Assembly (NCBI GenBank): GCA_947463885.1
Contig: CANHUQ010000002.1
Coordinates: forward strand, 1-48,992
Length of the DNA: 48,992 nt
From: Burkholderiales bacterium
GTDB taxonomy: Bacteria > Pseudomonadota > Gammaproteobacteria > Burkholderiales > Burkholderiaceae_E
Direction: 5' to 3'
In this document: one piece after another, positions 33,410 to 42,184 of the stretch
Numbering within the stretch: the first letter of the stretch is position 1
Layout: every line of letters starts with the position of its first letter
Notes under the pieces: generated by a model
Seen by the model: the letters and a program-made list of their open reading frames with translations, nothing else
What the model was told of the DNA's origin: nothing
Database searches by the model: none
Position numbers and translations under genes: made by a program

Positions 33410-35275
33410 ATGACCTCCCACACTTCCACAGTGCCTGCAACGCCTGCGGCATCAACGACGGCATCGACCACTCCAGCCGCCTCCCCGACCGACCAGGCTA
33501 CCCGTTGGCTGCAATCCTTTGCAGCCGCCTTGTCTGCGGGCCGCATCGATGACGCGGCCGCATGCTTCGTTGAAGATGGTCTGTGGCGCGACCTGGTGAG
33601 TTTCACCTGGACGATTCGCACCTCCGACGGCCAGGCCGCGATTCGGGACATGCTCAAGGCCACGCTCGCATCGGCTCGACCGTCCAATTGGACGCTGGAT
33701 GGCGAAGCCAGCGAAGCAGCCGGGTCGATCGAAGCCTGGCTGCGCTTCGAGACTGCGGTCGGTCGAGGCAAAGGGGTCCTGCGTCTGAAAGACGGCAAGG
33801 CCCGCGTGCTGATGACGATGCTCGCTGAGCTCAAGGGCCATGAAGAGCCACATGGCGAGACGCGGCCCAAGGGTGTGGAGCATGGAAAGTACGGTCCAGG
33901 GCGGCGTTCATGGCTGCAGGAGCGCCAGGCTGAAGCTGCGGAATTAGGCGTCACGCGCCAGCCTTATTGCCTGATTGTGGGCGGCGGGCAAGGCGGCATT
34001 GCGCTCGGTGCGCGTTTGAAGCGCCTGGGCGTGCCCGCGCTCATCATCGATTCGCGTGAGCGCCCCGGCGATGCCTGGCGATCACGCTACAAGTCGCTCG
34101 TGCTGCATGACCCGGTCTGGTACGACCACTTGCCCTACCTGCCTTTTCCAGACCACTGGCCGGTCTTTACGCCCAAGGACAAGATGGGCGACTGGCTTGA
34201 GGCCTATACGACGATCATGGAGCTCAATTACTGGGGCTCCAGTACCTGCGGCCATGCACGGTGGGATGAGGCCGCGCAAGAATGGTCGGTCATGGTGAAT
34301 CGGGGCGGCCAGGACATGGTGATTCGCCCGAAGCACCTGGTGCTGGCCACCGGCTTATCGGGTTTGCCGCAGGTACCGCAATTCCCAGGCGCACAGCGCT
34401 TCAAGGGCGTGCAACAGCACTCCAGCGCCTATCCAGGCGGTGATGCCTGGGCAGGCAAGCATTGTGTGGTGGTTGGCTCCAACAACTCTGCGCACGATAT
34501 CTGCGCCGATCTCTGGGAGCACGGTGCCCAGGTCACCATGCTGCAGCGTTCCAGCACGCTGGTGGCCCGCTCCGAGACGTTGCAGGAGATGGGCTGGGGG
34601 CGTTTGTTCTCTGAAGACGCACTGCGCCGTGGCATCACGACCGAGCGTGCCGATATGACGCTGGCCTCCATGCCGTATCGCCTGCTCACTGAAGCGCAAA
34701 AGAGCACGACCGCGCTGATCGCCAAGAAAGATGGGGACTTCTACGACCGTCTTCGGTTGGCCGGATTCAAGCTCGATTTCGGCGAAGACGGCTCGGGACT
34801 GTCGCTGAAGTATCTGCGCCGCGGATCGGGCTATTACATCGATGTGGGTGCCTCAGAGCTCGTGGCCAATGGCAGCATTGGCCTAAAGAGCGGTGTGCAG
34901 GTCAAAGAACTCCGAGAGCATTCGGTCGTGCTCGATGACGGCGGCGAACTGCCCGCCGACCTCATCGTGTATGCAACCGGCTATGGCCCGCTGTCAGAGG
35001 TGGCTGCCAAACTCATTTCACCGGAAGTGGCTGAGCGCATTGGCCCGTCCTGGGGACTGGGTTCAGGCACCAGCAAAGACCCGGGCCCTTGGGAGGGAGA
35101 GCTTCGCAACATGTGGAAGCCCACTGCGCAACCGGGGCTGTGGATTCATGGCGGCAACTTGCAGCAGTCGCGGTTTTACTCGCTACAACTGGCGCTGCAA
35201 CTCAAAGCCCGCATGGAGGGTATTCCCACGCCGGTGTATACGCCTGCCCCAGCACCCCGCACGTTCAATGAATGA
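33410..35275 (+). CDS. NTF2-like / flavin-dependent monooxygenase fusion
   Basis: A 621-residue two-domain oxygenase. Residues about 30-145 form an NTF2/SnoaL-like cone (RWLQSFAAALSAGRIDDAAA, DGLWRDLVSFTW). Residues 185-600 form a flavin monooxygenase with the FAD loop IVGGGQGG (189-196), VLATGLSGLPQVPQFPG, a second nucleotide loop VVVGSNNSAHD (354-363) and VYATGYGPLSEVA. A conserved aromatic stretch DPVWYDHLPYLPFPDHWPVF follows the first loop. An Ala/Pro/Thr-rich N-terminal tail is probably disordered. The start at 33410 avoids an unsupported 20-residue extension. It overlaps the nitroreductase gene by 8 bases. It probably oxygenates a small organic molecule with NADPH. Confidence 0.9.
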   Translation: MTSHTSTVPATPAASTTASTTPAASPTDQATRWLQSFAAALSAGRIDDAAACFVEDGLWRDLVSFTWTIRTSDGQAAIRDMLKATLASARPSNWTLDGEASEAAGSIEAWLRFETAVGRGKGVLRLKDGKARVLMTMLAELKGHEEPHGETRPKGVEHGKYGPGRRSWLQERQAEAAELGVTRQPYCLIVGGGQGGIALGARLKRLGVPALIIDSRERPGDAWRSRYKSLVLHDPVWYDHLPYLPFPDHWPVFTPKDKMGDWLEAYTTIMELNYWGSSTCGHARWDEAAQEWSVMVNRGGQDMVIRPKHLVLATGLSGLPQVPQFPGAQRFKGVQQHSSAYPGGDAWAGKHCVVVGSNNSAHDICADLWEHGAQVTMLQRSSTLVARSETLQEMGWGRLFSEDALRRGITTERADMTLASMPYRLLTEAQKSTTALIAKKDGDFYDRLRLAGFKLDFGEDGSGLSLKYLRRGSGYYIDVGASELVANGSIGLKSGVQVKELREHSVVLDDGGELPADLIVYATGYGPLSEVAAKLISPEVAERIGPSWGLGSGTSKDPGPWEGELRNMWKPTAQPGLWIHGGNLQQSRFYSLQLALQLKARMEGIPTPVYTPAPAPRTFNE

Positions 35276-36161
35276 CACATCAGGAATCGACCCGCGCGCT
35301 GCGTTGACGCAGGCGCTCTTTGCCCGGTTCGGCGAGCACCTCGCGGTGCCGTCCGATCTTGAAGGCCTGCCCGAGCTGCTGCAGATCGCCACCTGGTCCA
35401 CGCACCGCAGTTGGTCGGATCGGCCGGTCGGTCCCGAGCTGATCCGCCTGCTTGCTGCATGCGCCTTGAGCGCTCCCTCAAAGAGCTATCTCCAGCAGGC
35501 CGATATTGTCGACGTTCGCGATCCAGCTCAACGTGAGCGCGTACAGGCTTTGGTGCCCTCAATGCCCTGGATGAGCCAGGCGCCTGCCTTGCTCGTGTTT
35601 TGCGGTAATGGCCGGCGGTTCAGACGGCTCTTTGAGCGTGCCGGTCAGCCTTTCACCAATGAGCACCTCGATGGGCTGTTCAATCCGGCCATCGATGGCG
35701 CGCTGGTGATGATGAACTTCATGCGTGCGGCGGCGGCGGTGGGCATGGTGTGCTGCCCGATCAGCGTGCTGCGCGATGAGGCACAGGCGCTTGCTGACAT
35801 TCTCCAGATGCCCCCGCATGTCTTTCCGATCGCCGGGCTGTGTGTGGGTTTTCCTGCGCAAGCGCAATCGGTCAATCCCAGGCTCGGTCTGCAGGCGAGC
35901 TTTCATACCGATCGCTACGAGCGTGACGCTCAAGGGTCCGCGACAGCGGTTGGGGATCACGCAGTCGATGCTGCGATCGATGCAGCGGTGGACGCCTACG
36001 ATCAACGCTACGTGTCGGTGCGTGCGTCCCGTCTGCCGCCTGAAGTGGCTGCGGCCAAACCGCCCATGAGTTGGTCGCAGGAAAAGCTCAGGCAGTACGC
36101 CCAGGCGCAGCGCGACGACTGGGGCGACTTCCTGCGGGCGCAGGGCTTTGACACCCGCTGA
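35268..36161 (+). CDS. Nitroreductase family protein
   Basis: An FMN-dependent reductase of 297 residues. The flavin-binding pattern is altered but recognisable: SWSDRPVGPELIRLLAACAL, APSKSYLQQADIVDV (usual Ser-x-x-Asn-x-Gln region), and LFNPAIDGALVMMNFMRAAA with VGMVCCPISVLRDE. The C-terminal ~70 residues (RYVSVRASRLPPEVAAAKPP onward) are an extension. The start shares sequence with the end of the monooxygenase gene, so the two are coupled and may act in sequence on the same compound. Its stop is only 3 bases from the stop of the convergent CoA-transferase. Confidence 0.85.
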   Translation: MNDTSGIDPRAALTQALFARFGEHLAVPSDLEGLPELLQIATWSTHRSWSDRPVGPELIRLLAACALSAPSKSYLQQADIVDVRDPAQRERVQALVPSMPWMSQAPALLVFCGNGRRFRRLFERAGQPFTNEHLDGLFNPAIDGALVMMNFMRAAAAVGMVCCPISVLRDEAQALADILQMPPHVFPIAGLCVGFPAQAQSVNPRLGLQASFHTDRYERDAQGSATAVGDHAVDAAIDAAVDAYDQRYVSVRASRLPPEVAAAKPPMSWSQEKLRQYAQAQRDDWGDFLRAQGFDTR

Positions 36162-36164
36162 CGC

Positions 36165-37412
36165 CTAAGTCGCCTGCCGTGCCACACCTTCGGCAATCAG
36201 CTCATCGATTTCAGCGCGCTCGAGCCCGGCTTCTTTCAACACTTCTCGCGTGTGTTCGCCCAGACGCGGAGGCGAGCGTCGCACCGGCAGCATCTCACCT
36301 TCAAAGCGCACGCCGTTGCCGGTCAGACGCATGGTCGAATGGCCATCGCCCGCGGGCACGCTGCGAAAGAAACCCACCGCATCCAGGTGCGGGTCGGTGA
36401 AGAGGTCGTCCAGCGTGTTGACCGGACCGTGCGGCACATCGTGCTCGGTGCAAAAGGCCATCCATTCCTTTGTGGTGCGCCCCACCAGGATGCCGGCCAG
36501 ATGTCCGTAGAGCACTTCCACGTTGCGCGTGCGTTCGGCGTGGTTGGCAAAGCGCGGGTCTGCAGCCAGTTCGGGGTGGCCTGCGGCTGTGAAGAAACGC
36601 ATCCAGTGCGCAGTGCTGTGCGGCATGAGGCACAAGTAGCCGTCGCGTGTGCGAAAGGGTTTGCGCTGCGGGGAGAGCACGCGCGCATAGCCGGTGGGGC
36701 CCGTGCCGGGCACGAAGGTCTGTCCGCCCATGTGTTCGATGAAGGCAAAGCCTGCCATGGTCTCGAACATTGAAATCTCGACGCTGGTGCCTTGCCCCGT
36801 GCGCTCGCGGCCCATGAGTGCAGCCAGGATCGCGTGCACCGCCACGTTCGCACAGGTTTTATCGGCTGCAATGGTGGGCAGGAATCCAGGTTGGCCCGAT
36901 GCGCGCTGCATTAGATCAGCCAGACCGCTCATGCCCTGCACGATGTCATCGTAGGCCGGGCGCCCAGCATAGGGACCGGCTTCAGAAAAGCCGTTGAGGC
37001 TTGCATAGATCACTCGCGGATTGCGCGCACGCACGGTGGCCGGGTCCAGGCCAATGGCCGCCAGTTTTTGCGGGCGAATGTTGTGCATCACCACGTCTGC
37101 GCCATCGACGATGCGCAGCAACGCTGCCCGCCCCTTGGCCTGCTTCAGGTTGATCACCACGCTGCGCTTGTTGCGGTTGGTGCTGATGAAGCCGCTGGCC
37201 ACACCGGGCACCACGGCCTCGGCACCAGCACGCGTGGTGTCGCCGGTTTCGGTTTCGATCTTGATGATGTCAGCGCCGTAGTCGCCCAGGTATTGACTGG
37301 CATACGGTCCGAAAATCACGGTCGTGAGATCCACCACGCGGATGCCGCGCAAAGGCTGGTCCGCCGTGGGTGGCGTTGCCTGGATGGGCCCGCCTGCTGC
37401 GGTCTGGCTCAT
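36165..37412 (-). CDS. Family III CoA-transferase 1 (CaiB/BaiF)
   Basis: Moves CoA between acyl-CoA and a free carboxylic acid. The 415-residue sequence opens RGIRVVDLTTVIFGPYASQY and has RNKRSVVINLK, NIRPQKLAAIGLD, and the likely catalytic Asp in TIAADKTCA. The C-terminal NTLDDLFTDPHLDAVGFF and SPPRLGEHTREVL are typical. GGAG lies just before the ATG. It is closely similar along its length to the adjacent gene at 37542 on the same strand, so the two are tandem paralogues. Substrate unknown. Confidence 0.93.
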   Translation of the reverse strand: MSQTAAGGPIQATPPTADQPLRGIRVVDLTTVIFGPYASQYLGDYGADIIKIETETGDTTRAGAEAVVPGVASGFISTNRNKRSVVINLKQAKGRAALLRIVDGADVVMHNIRPQKLAAIGLDPATVRARNPRVIYASLNGFSEAGPYAGRPAYDDIVQGMSGLADLMQRASGQPGFLPTIAADKTCANVAVHAILAALMGRERTGQGTSVEISMFETMAGFAFIEHMGGQTFVPGTGPTGYARVLSPQRKPFRTRDGYLCLMPHSTAHWMRFFTAAGHPELAADPRFANHAERTRNVEVLYGHLAGILVGRTTKEWMAFCTEHDVPHGPVNTLDDLFTDPHLDAVGFFRSVPAGDGHSTMRLTGNGVRFEGEMLPVRRSPPRLGEHTREVLKEAGLERAEIDELIAEGVARQAT

Positions 37413-37541
37413 GGCTGTCTCCTTATCCGGTGGTCCGGTTCTGGTCTAGGCTGTATTGCAGGGTGCTGCGTCATGTGACGTCATGCGCATGTGCCCGATC
37501 GTCGCTGCATCGGGCCTGCGGGTTGATCGATTCCGATCGCG

Positions 37542-38774
37542 TCAGCCGCTGCGCGCGGTCCCCGAGGTGATCAGTGCTTCAATCTCAGTGGCGGTCAGTC
37601 CGGCCTGTGCCAGCACTTCGAGCGTGTGTTCGCCCAGGCGAGGCGGTGTGCGGACGGCTGCGGTCTCGCCATTGAGGCGCACGCCGTTGGCGGCGATGCG
37701 CACTGTCGAGCCCTCCCGGCCTGCGGGCAGATTCCGGAAGAAGCCGACGGCCTGCAGGTGTGGGTCGGTCAGCAGATCATCGAGCGTGTTGACGCGCCCA
37801 TGCGGGATATCGACCCGCTGCAGGAACTCAAGCCAGTGCGCCGTGGTGTGCTCGGCCATCAGCCCGCCCGTGAGCGCATACAGCACCTCGATGTTGCGGG
37901 TGCGCGAAGGCATGTCGGCAAAACGTGCATCGGCCGCCAGGTCCGATCGACCCACGCCTTCAAAGAAGCGGCGCCAGTGGTCATCGGTATAGGGCATGAC
38001 GCACAGGTAGCCGTCCTGTGTGCGGTACGGGCGCCGAGAGGGCGCGAGCGCCCGTGAATAGCCGGTGGTGCCGGTGGGCGGATCGAAGGTCTGGCCCGAC
38101 AGATGTTCGATCATGGTGAAGCCCACCATCGATTCGAACATCGAGACCTCCACATCCGACCCTTCGCCCGAGCGCGCGCGCTCCATCAGGGCTGCGAGGA
38201 TGGCGTGTGTGGCGATCATGGCGCACACCTTGTCGGCGGCCACGGTAGGCAGAAAGCGTGGCTCACCCGATTGTCGCTGCATCAGATCAGCCAGTCCGCA
38301 CAAGCCTTGAATGATGTCGTCGTACGCCGGGCGTCCGGCATAAGGGCCCGATTCCGAGAACCCGATGAGGCTCGCAAAGATGAGCCGAGGGTTGCGTGCG
38401 CGCAGCGCTGCCGGATCCAACCCGATGCCTGCCAGTTTCTGCGGGCGGATGTTGTGCATCACCACATCGGCACCGTCGATGATCCGCTGCAGGGCGGCGC
38501 GGCCGTCTGCGCGCTTGAGGTCGAGTGCGATGCTGCGCTTGTTTCGGTTGACCGACATGAACTGCACGGCCAGACCGGGTTGCAGTGCCTCGCCGGTGCG
38601 CCGGGTGGAGTCGCCGATCAGTGTTTCCACCTTGATGACGTCAGCGCCGTAGTCGCCCAGAAACTGACTGGCATAGGGACCGAACAGGACGGACGTGAGA
38701 TCGACGATGCGGATGCCTTGCAGCGGACGCAGCGCGTGCTGCGACGCGCTGGAGGTGGCAGATGAAACGGACAT
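37542..38774 (-). CDS. Family III CoA-transferase 2 (CaiB/BaiF), tandem paralogue
   Basis: 410 residues from 38774 (MSVSSATSSASQHAL). The upstream open frame to 38906 is rejected because the conserved part begins at RPLQGIRIVDLTSVLFGPYA. It shares with the first paralogue NIRPQKLAGIGLD, GPYAGRPAYDDIIQGLCGLADLM, VAADKVCAMIATHAILAAL and SGQTFDPPTGTTGYSRALAP. It is 129 bases upstream of the first paralogue and divergent from a Bug receptor gene at 38988; that 213-base gap should hold both promoters. Confidence 0.92.
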   Translation of the reverse strand: MSVSSATSSASQHALRPLQGIRIVDLTSVLFGPYASQFLGDYGADVIKVETLIGDSTRRTGEALQPGLAVQFMSVNRNKRSIALDLKRADGRAALQRIIDGADVVMHNIRPQKLAGIGLDPAALRARNPRLIFASLIGFSESGPYAGRPAYDDIIQGLCGLADLMQRQSGEPRFLPTVAADKVCAMIATHAILAALMERARSGEGSDVEVSMFESMVGFTMIEHLSGQTFDPPTGTTGYSRALAPSRRPYRTQDGYLCVMPYTDDHWRRFFEGVGRSDLAADARFADMPSRTRNIEVLYALTGGLMAEHTTAHWLEFLQRVDIPHGRVNTLDDLLTDPHLQAVGFFRNLPAGREGSTVRIAANGVRLNGETAAVRTPPRLGEHTLEVLAQAGLTATEIEALITSGTARSG

Positions 38775-38987
38775 GGGGGCGAGGGCGGCGGCAAGGCAGC
38801 GCAGGACGGTTGAGTGAATCGACCCATTGTGCCATCTCGATGATGGCAGGGCTGTCCCGAGATGCAGGCAATGAAAGACCGCCTTCGGGCGGCGCCACGA
38901 GGTCAAACGTGCATGCTGAAAAGCGTTGCAGACCGACTGGCAAGTCGCTACCTTGCCAGGCTCATCTCAAACACCCAAGAGGAGACC

Positions 38988-39998
38988 ATGTTGAGCCAGC
39001 ATCGCATTCATGTTGAGCACCGCCGCCGCCTGCTGCAGTCGGCGCTGGCGTCTATGGTGTTGACCGCATCAGGGCGCGCGGCCTGGGCTCAGACGCAGGT
39101 CGATACGCTGAAGATCATCACCGGATTTCCCCCGGGCGGCACCTCGGATACGCTGTGCCGTCGCGTCGCCGAGCGCATGGCGCCCACCGGGTATGCGCGT
39201 GCAGCGGTGGTGGAAAACCGAACCGGCGCAGGCGGCCAGATTGCGATCCAGGCCGTGCGCAGCGCGCCCGCCGATGGCAGCACGCTGCTGCAAACGCCGA
39301 TGTCGATGCTGGGCATCTACCCCCACATCTATCGCAAGCTGCCTTACGACCCGACCGCCGATCTCGCACCGGTCTCGTTAGGTTGCACGTTTGACTTCGG
39401 GTTGGCCGTGGGGCCGATGGTGCCGGCCTCTGTGCGTACGGTTTCCGAGTTTCTCGCCTGGTGTCGGCAAAACCCTGCGCAGGCTAATTTCGGCTCGCCG
39501 GCAGCCGGATCCATGCCGCACTTCATTGGCGCACTGCTTGGTCATGCCAGTGGCGTGCCGCTCAATCATGTCGCGTTTCGAGGCACACAGCCTGCCATCC
39601 TCGACATGATCGGTGGGCAGATCGCTGCGGTGTCCGGGCCAATCGGTGAGTTCACCCAACACGTGGCGGCCGGTAAATGCCGACTGCTGGGTGCATCGGG
39701 CGACAAGCGCAGCCCGTTTGCGCCGAACACGCCGACCTTCGTTGAACAGGGCTTCAAGGACATGAGTTTCAGCGAGTGGTTCGGTTTCTTTGTCCCTGCC
39801 AAGACGCCCAGTGATCTTGTTGCGCGACTCAATGCCGCCTTGCGCAGCGCACTGACTGCGCCTGAAACAGTCAACGGATTGGCCACCATGGGCCTGGAGG
39901 CGCGCGCATCATCGCCTGCAGAACTGGCAGCACTCCTGAAGGCCGATACGGAGCGCTGGGGGCCGCTGGTCAAGACGATCGGGTTTACGGCCGACTGA
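38988..39998 (+). CDS. Bug/TctC family periplasmic receptor 1
   Basis: Extracytoplasmic solute receptor of the tripartite tricarboxylate (TTT) class, 336 residues. The signal contains HRRRLLQSALASMVLTASG, a twin-arginine-like start. The mature domain has LKIITGFPPGGTSDTLCRR, the usual first ligand loop, then VVENRTGAGGQIA and IGGQIAAVSGPIGE. Such receptors usually bind small carboxylates or amides. GGAG (38981-38984) lies 3 bases before the ATG. Neither a TctA nor a TctB membrane gene is nearby. It is the partner of two CoA-transferases divergently transcribed. Confidence 0.9.
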   Translation: MLSQHRIHVEHRRRLLQSALASMVLTASGRAAWAQTQVDTLKIITGFPPGGTSDTLCRRVAERMAPTGYARAAVVENRTGAGGQIAIQAVRSAPADGSTLLQTPMSMLGIYPHIYRKLPYDPTADLAPVSLGCTFDFGLAVGPMVPASVRTVSEFLAWCRQNPAQANFGSPAAGSMPHFIGALLGHASGVPLNHVAFRGTQPAILDMIGGQIAAVSGPIGEFTQHVAAGKCRLLGASGDKRSPFAPNTPTFVEQGFKDMSFSEWFGFFVPAKTPSDLVARLNAALRSALTAPETVNGLATMGLEARASSPAELAALLKADTERWGPLVKTIGFTAD

Positions 39999-40000
39999 TC

Positions 40001-40022
40001 GCGCCTGAGTGGCGCCTGAGTG
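40001..40022 (+). repeat. Tandem 11-base duplication
   Basis: GCGCCTGAGTG occurs twice in a row immediately after the first Bug gene. It is short and lies between convergent genes; no function is evident. Confidence 0.6.
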
Positions 40023-40043
40023 GTGCGGGATGCTTGAGCGCGA

Positions 40044-40066
40044 CTGCCGCGAACAACTCGCGGCAG
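40044..40066. terminator. Hairpin between convergent Bug genes (a)
   Basis: CTGCCGCGA (40044-40052) pairs perfectly with TCGCGGCAG (40058-40066) around loop ACAAC. It has no T-run, so it may act as a rho-dependent stop or RNA 3' end protection for either transcript. Confidence 0.5.
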
Positions 40067-40081
40067 ACCGGTCGTGCCACT

Positions 40082-40104
40082 CCCCACGCAGTCATGCGGT
40101 GGGG
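40082..40104. terminator. Hairpin between convergent Bug genes (b)
   Basis: CCCCACGCA pairs with TGCGGTGGGG, with one bulged base and loop GTCA, 15 bases after hairpin (a). The two stems fill most of the convergent gap. Confidence 0.4.
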
Positions 40105-40123
40105 CTGGTAGTGGGGCGAGTAC

Positions 40124-41185
40124 TTAGTCGAGCGTGATCTTCGCTTTACGGATGATGTCGCCCAGGCGTTTTTCCTCGCTGGCCCTAAAGGCGGTGGCTT
40201 CCTTGGGGTTGCTCCAGATGGCTGTGGCGCCCCGATCGAAGAAGGCCTTTTTCAACTCCGGACTTTCCAGCGCTTGCTTAGAAAACATGGAGAGCCGTTC
40301 GACCACGGCGGGCGGCAGATTGGCTGGGCCACACAGCGCCGCCCAGGAGTTGATGTCGTAGCCCGGCAGAAACTCTGAGAGCGCCGGCATATCAGGCACC
40401 ACCGGGCTGCGCGCCATGCTGGTCACGCCATAACCCTTGACCTTGCCGATTTTGTATTGCGCAAGCGACCCTGGAATGTTGTCGAAAATCAGGTGGACCT
40501 GCCCGCCGATCACGTCGACCATGGCAGGCGCCCCTCCGCGGTAGGGCACATGCCCGATATCGACCTCAGCCAGGATGCGAAAGAGTTCGCCCGAGATATG
40601 CAGCGTGGTGCCAAGGCCTGACGAGCCGTAGTTGTACTTGCCCGGATTACGACGCAGCAGCGCGATCAGTTCCGGTACGGTGGCTGCCTGAAGGCCCAGA
40701 TTGCCGACCAGAAAATTGGGCAGCGAATACAGGTTGCTGATGAAGGTGAAGTCTTTGCCGGCATCGAAGGGCAGCTTGCCCGCCTTGAGCGTGGGCGAGA
40801 TGCCGTGCGAGGCGACGCTGCCCATTCCCACCGTGTAGCCGTCCGGTTGCGCCCGCGCCAGGGCTGCCACGCCGATGTCGCCACCGCCGCCGCCGATGTT
40901 TTCCACCAGGAATTGCTGGCCGGTCAGTTCGCTCATCTTGGCGCAGAAAATGCGCGACAGGATGTCGGTGGCGCCCCCAGGCGGAAAGGGATTGATGTAG
41001 CGCACCGGCTTAGTCGGATAGGCAGCCTGCGCACGGGCCTGGCTGCCAATGATGAGCGGTGCGCCTAGGATCGTGCCCAGCGCAGCACGGCGCCCCAGAT
41101 CGGCCGATGCGACCGGTACGACCGAGATGCACGGAGAAGCATTTGGCGTGGATGCGGTGTCAGGGCTTTCATTCATCGTATTCAT
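40124..41185 (-). CDS. Bug/TctC family periplasmic receptor 2
   Basis: 353 residues from the ATG at 41185, preceded by GGAG. The long N-terminus holds a twin-arginine-like LGRRAALGTILGAPLIIG and a cleavage site after ARAQA. The mature part begins AYPTKPVRYINPFPPGGATD, then VENIGGGGGDIGV, with five consecutive Gly, and DVIGGQVHLIFDNIPGSLAQY. The open frame runs on upstream to 42145 as a shadow of the hydratase gene and is not real. It is divergent from the enoyl-CoA hydratase with a 150-base gap. Confidence 0.92.
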   Translation of the reverse strand: MNTMNESPDTASTPNASPCISVVPVASADLGRRAALGTILGAPLIIGSQARAQAAYPTKPVRYINPFPPGGATDILSRIFCAKMSELTGQQFLVENIGGGGGDIGVAALARAQPDGYTVGMGSVASHGISPTLKAGKLPFDAGKDFTFISNLYSLPNFLVGNLGLQAATVPELIALLRRNPGKYNYGSSGLGTTLHISGELFRILAEVDIGHVPYRGGAPAMVDVIGGQVHLIFDNIPGSLAQYKIGKVKGYGVTSMARSPVVPDMPALSEFLPGYDINSWAALCGPANLPPAVVERLSMFSKQALESPELKKAFFDRGATAIWSNPKEATAFRASEEKRLGDIIRKAKITLD

Positions 41186-41335
41186 AAGGGTCTCCTCATG
41201 GATGAGCGCAGCATAAGTCAGCGCATCGGCCGGTTCAATTTTGGGGTTATCGAACATTGCCGCGGCGGTGAAGCGTTGCCTCCTCGCCGCTTCACGACTA
41301 GGGTGAGCGTTTTGCATGCAGACGAGACTTGAACA

Positions 41336-42130
41336 ATGACAGCTTCCACAGGGCGCGTTCATACCCACGTCGACGGCCCCATCGGCTGGATCACATTCGA
41401 CAATCCCGGCCGCCATAACGCCATGTCCGTTGCGATGTGGGAGGAGTTCCCCGAAGCTGTGCGCACACTCGAAGCGAACGCGCAGGTGAGGGTGATCGTG
41501 TTGCGCGGCGCGGGCGATCAGGCCTTTGTTTCCGGCGCCGATATTTCGCAGTTCGACGAAGTGCGCGATTCGCTTGAGGCCAACCAGCGCTATGAGGCCA
41601 TGGGCAATGCCGGGATGAGTCGGCTCGCCGATTGTGCGAAGCCGACGATCGCCATGCTCCAAGGCTGGTGCCTGGGCGGAGGCATGGCGATCACACTGAA
41701 TTGCGATTTGCGCATGGCCGATGAGACCTTGCGCTACGGGATTCCTGCGGCCAGATTGGGTATCGGGTATCGCTGGCCCGGCATCAAGAAGCTGGTCGAT
41801 ACGGTGGGTGCACCCAATGCGCGCGAAATTTTTCTGACCGCGCGCCGGTTCAATGCCCAGGACGCCATGCGCATGGGCTTCGTGAATCGTGTGGTGGCCC
41901 GTGGCGAACTGGAGAGCGCTGTGCGTGCAGAGTGCGCGCTGCTCGCAGCCAATGCGCCGCTCACCATGGCCTCGGTCAAGATCGCCATCGATGAGATCAC
42001 GCGGGCTGGCGCCCAGATCGATGCGGCACGCATTGAAGCCGCCACGCAGCGGGCCTATGAAAGTGCTGATTTCATCGAAGGGCGTCAGGCCTTTATGCAA
42101 AAGCGCCAGCCGGTGTTCAGCGGGCGCTGA
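41336..42130 (+). CDS. Enoyl-CoA hydratase/isomerase family protein
   Basis: Crotonase-fold enzyme of 264 residues. Oxyanion-hole segments are SGADISQF (around residue 66) and MLQGWCLGGGMAI, with NPGRHNAMSVAMWEEF at the N-terminus. The usual catalytic Glu pair is not clearly in place: the segment after GGGMAITLNCDLRMADETLRYGIP has an Ala-Arg where Glu164 of hydratases would be expected, so the reaction may differ. It is followed after 54 bases by the third CoA-transferase and a Bug receptor, in one direction, suggesting a catabolic operon for an imported acid. Confidence 0.9.
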   Translation: MTASTGRVHTHVDGPIGWITFDNPGRHNAMSVAMWEEFPEAVRTLEANAQVRVIVLRGAGDQAFVSGADISQFDEVRDSLEANQRYEAMGNAGMSRLADCAKPTIAMLQGWCLGGGMAITLNCDLRMADETLRYGIPAARLGIGYRWPGIKKLVDTVGAPNAREIFLTARRFNAQDAMRMGFVNRVVARGELESAVRAECALLAANAPLTMASVKIAIDEITRAGAQIDAARIEAATQRAYESADFIEGRQAFMQKRQPVFSGR

Positions 42131-42184
42131 GTCGCCTGTCGTCACGCGGCGGGCACCTTCCCGTCACACCCAATCGGAGTAGCG

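Noticed and set aside
37476-37483. TGACGTCA palindrome between the tandem CoA-transferases
   Set aside because: Only eight bases, with no repeat elsewhere in the gaps and no regulator nearby; expected by chance.
40124-42145. A 673-residue minus-strand frame that seems to fuse a receptor to a long N-terminal domain
   Set aside because: The upstream 320 residues are the antisense shadow of the enoyl-CoA hydratase gene. The receptor has its own ATG at 41185 with GGAG and a signal peptide.
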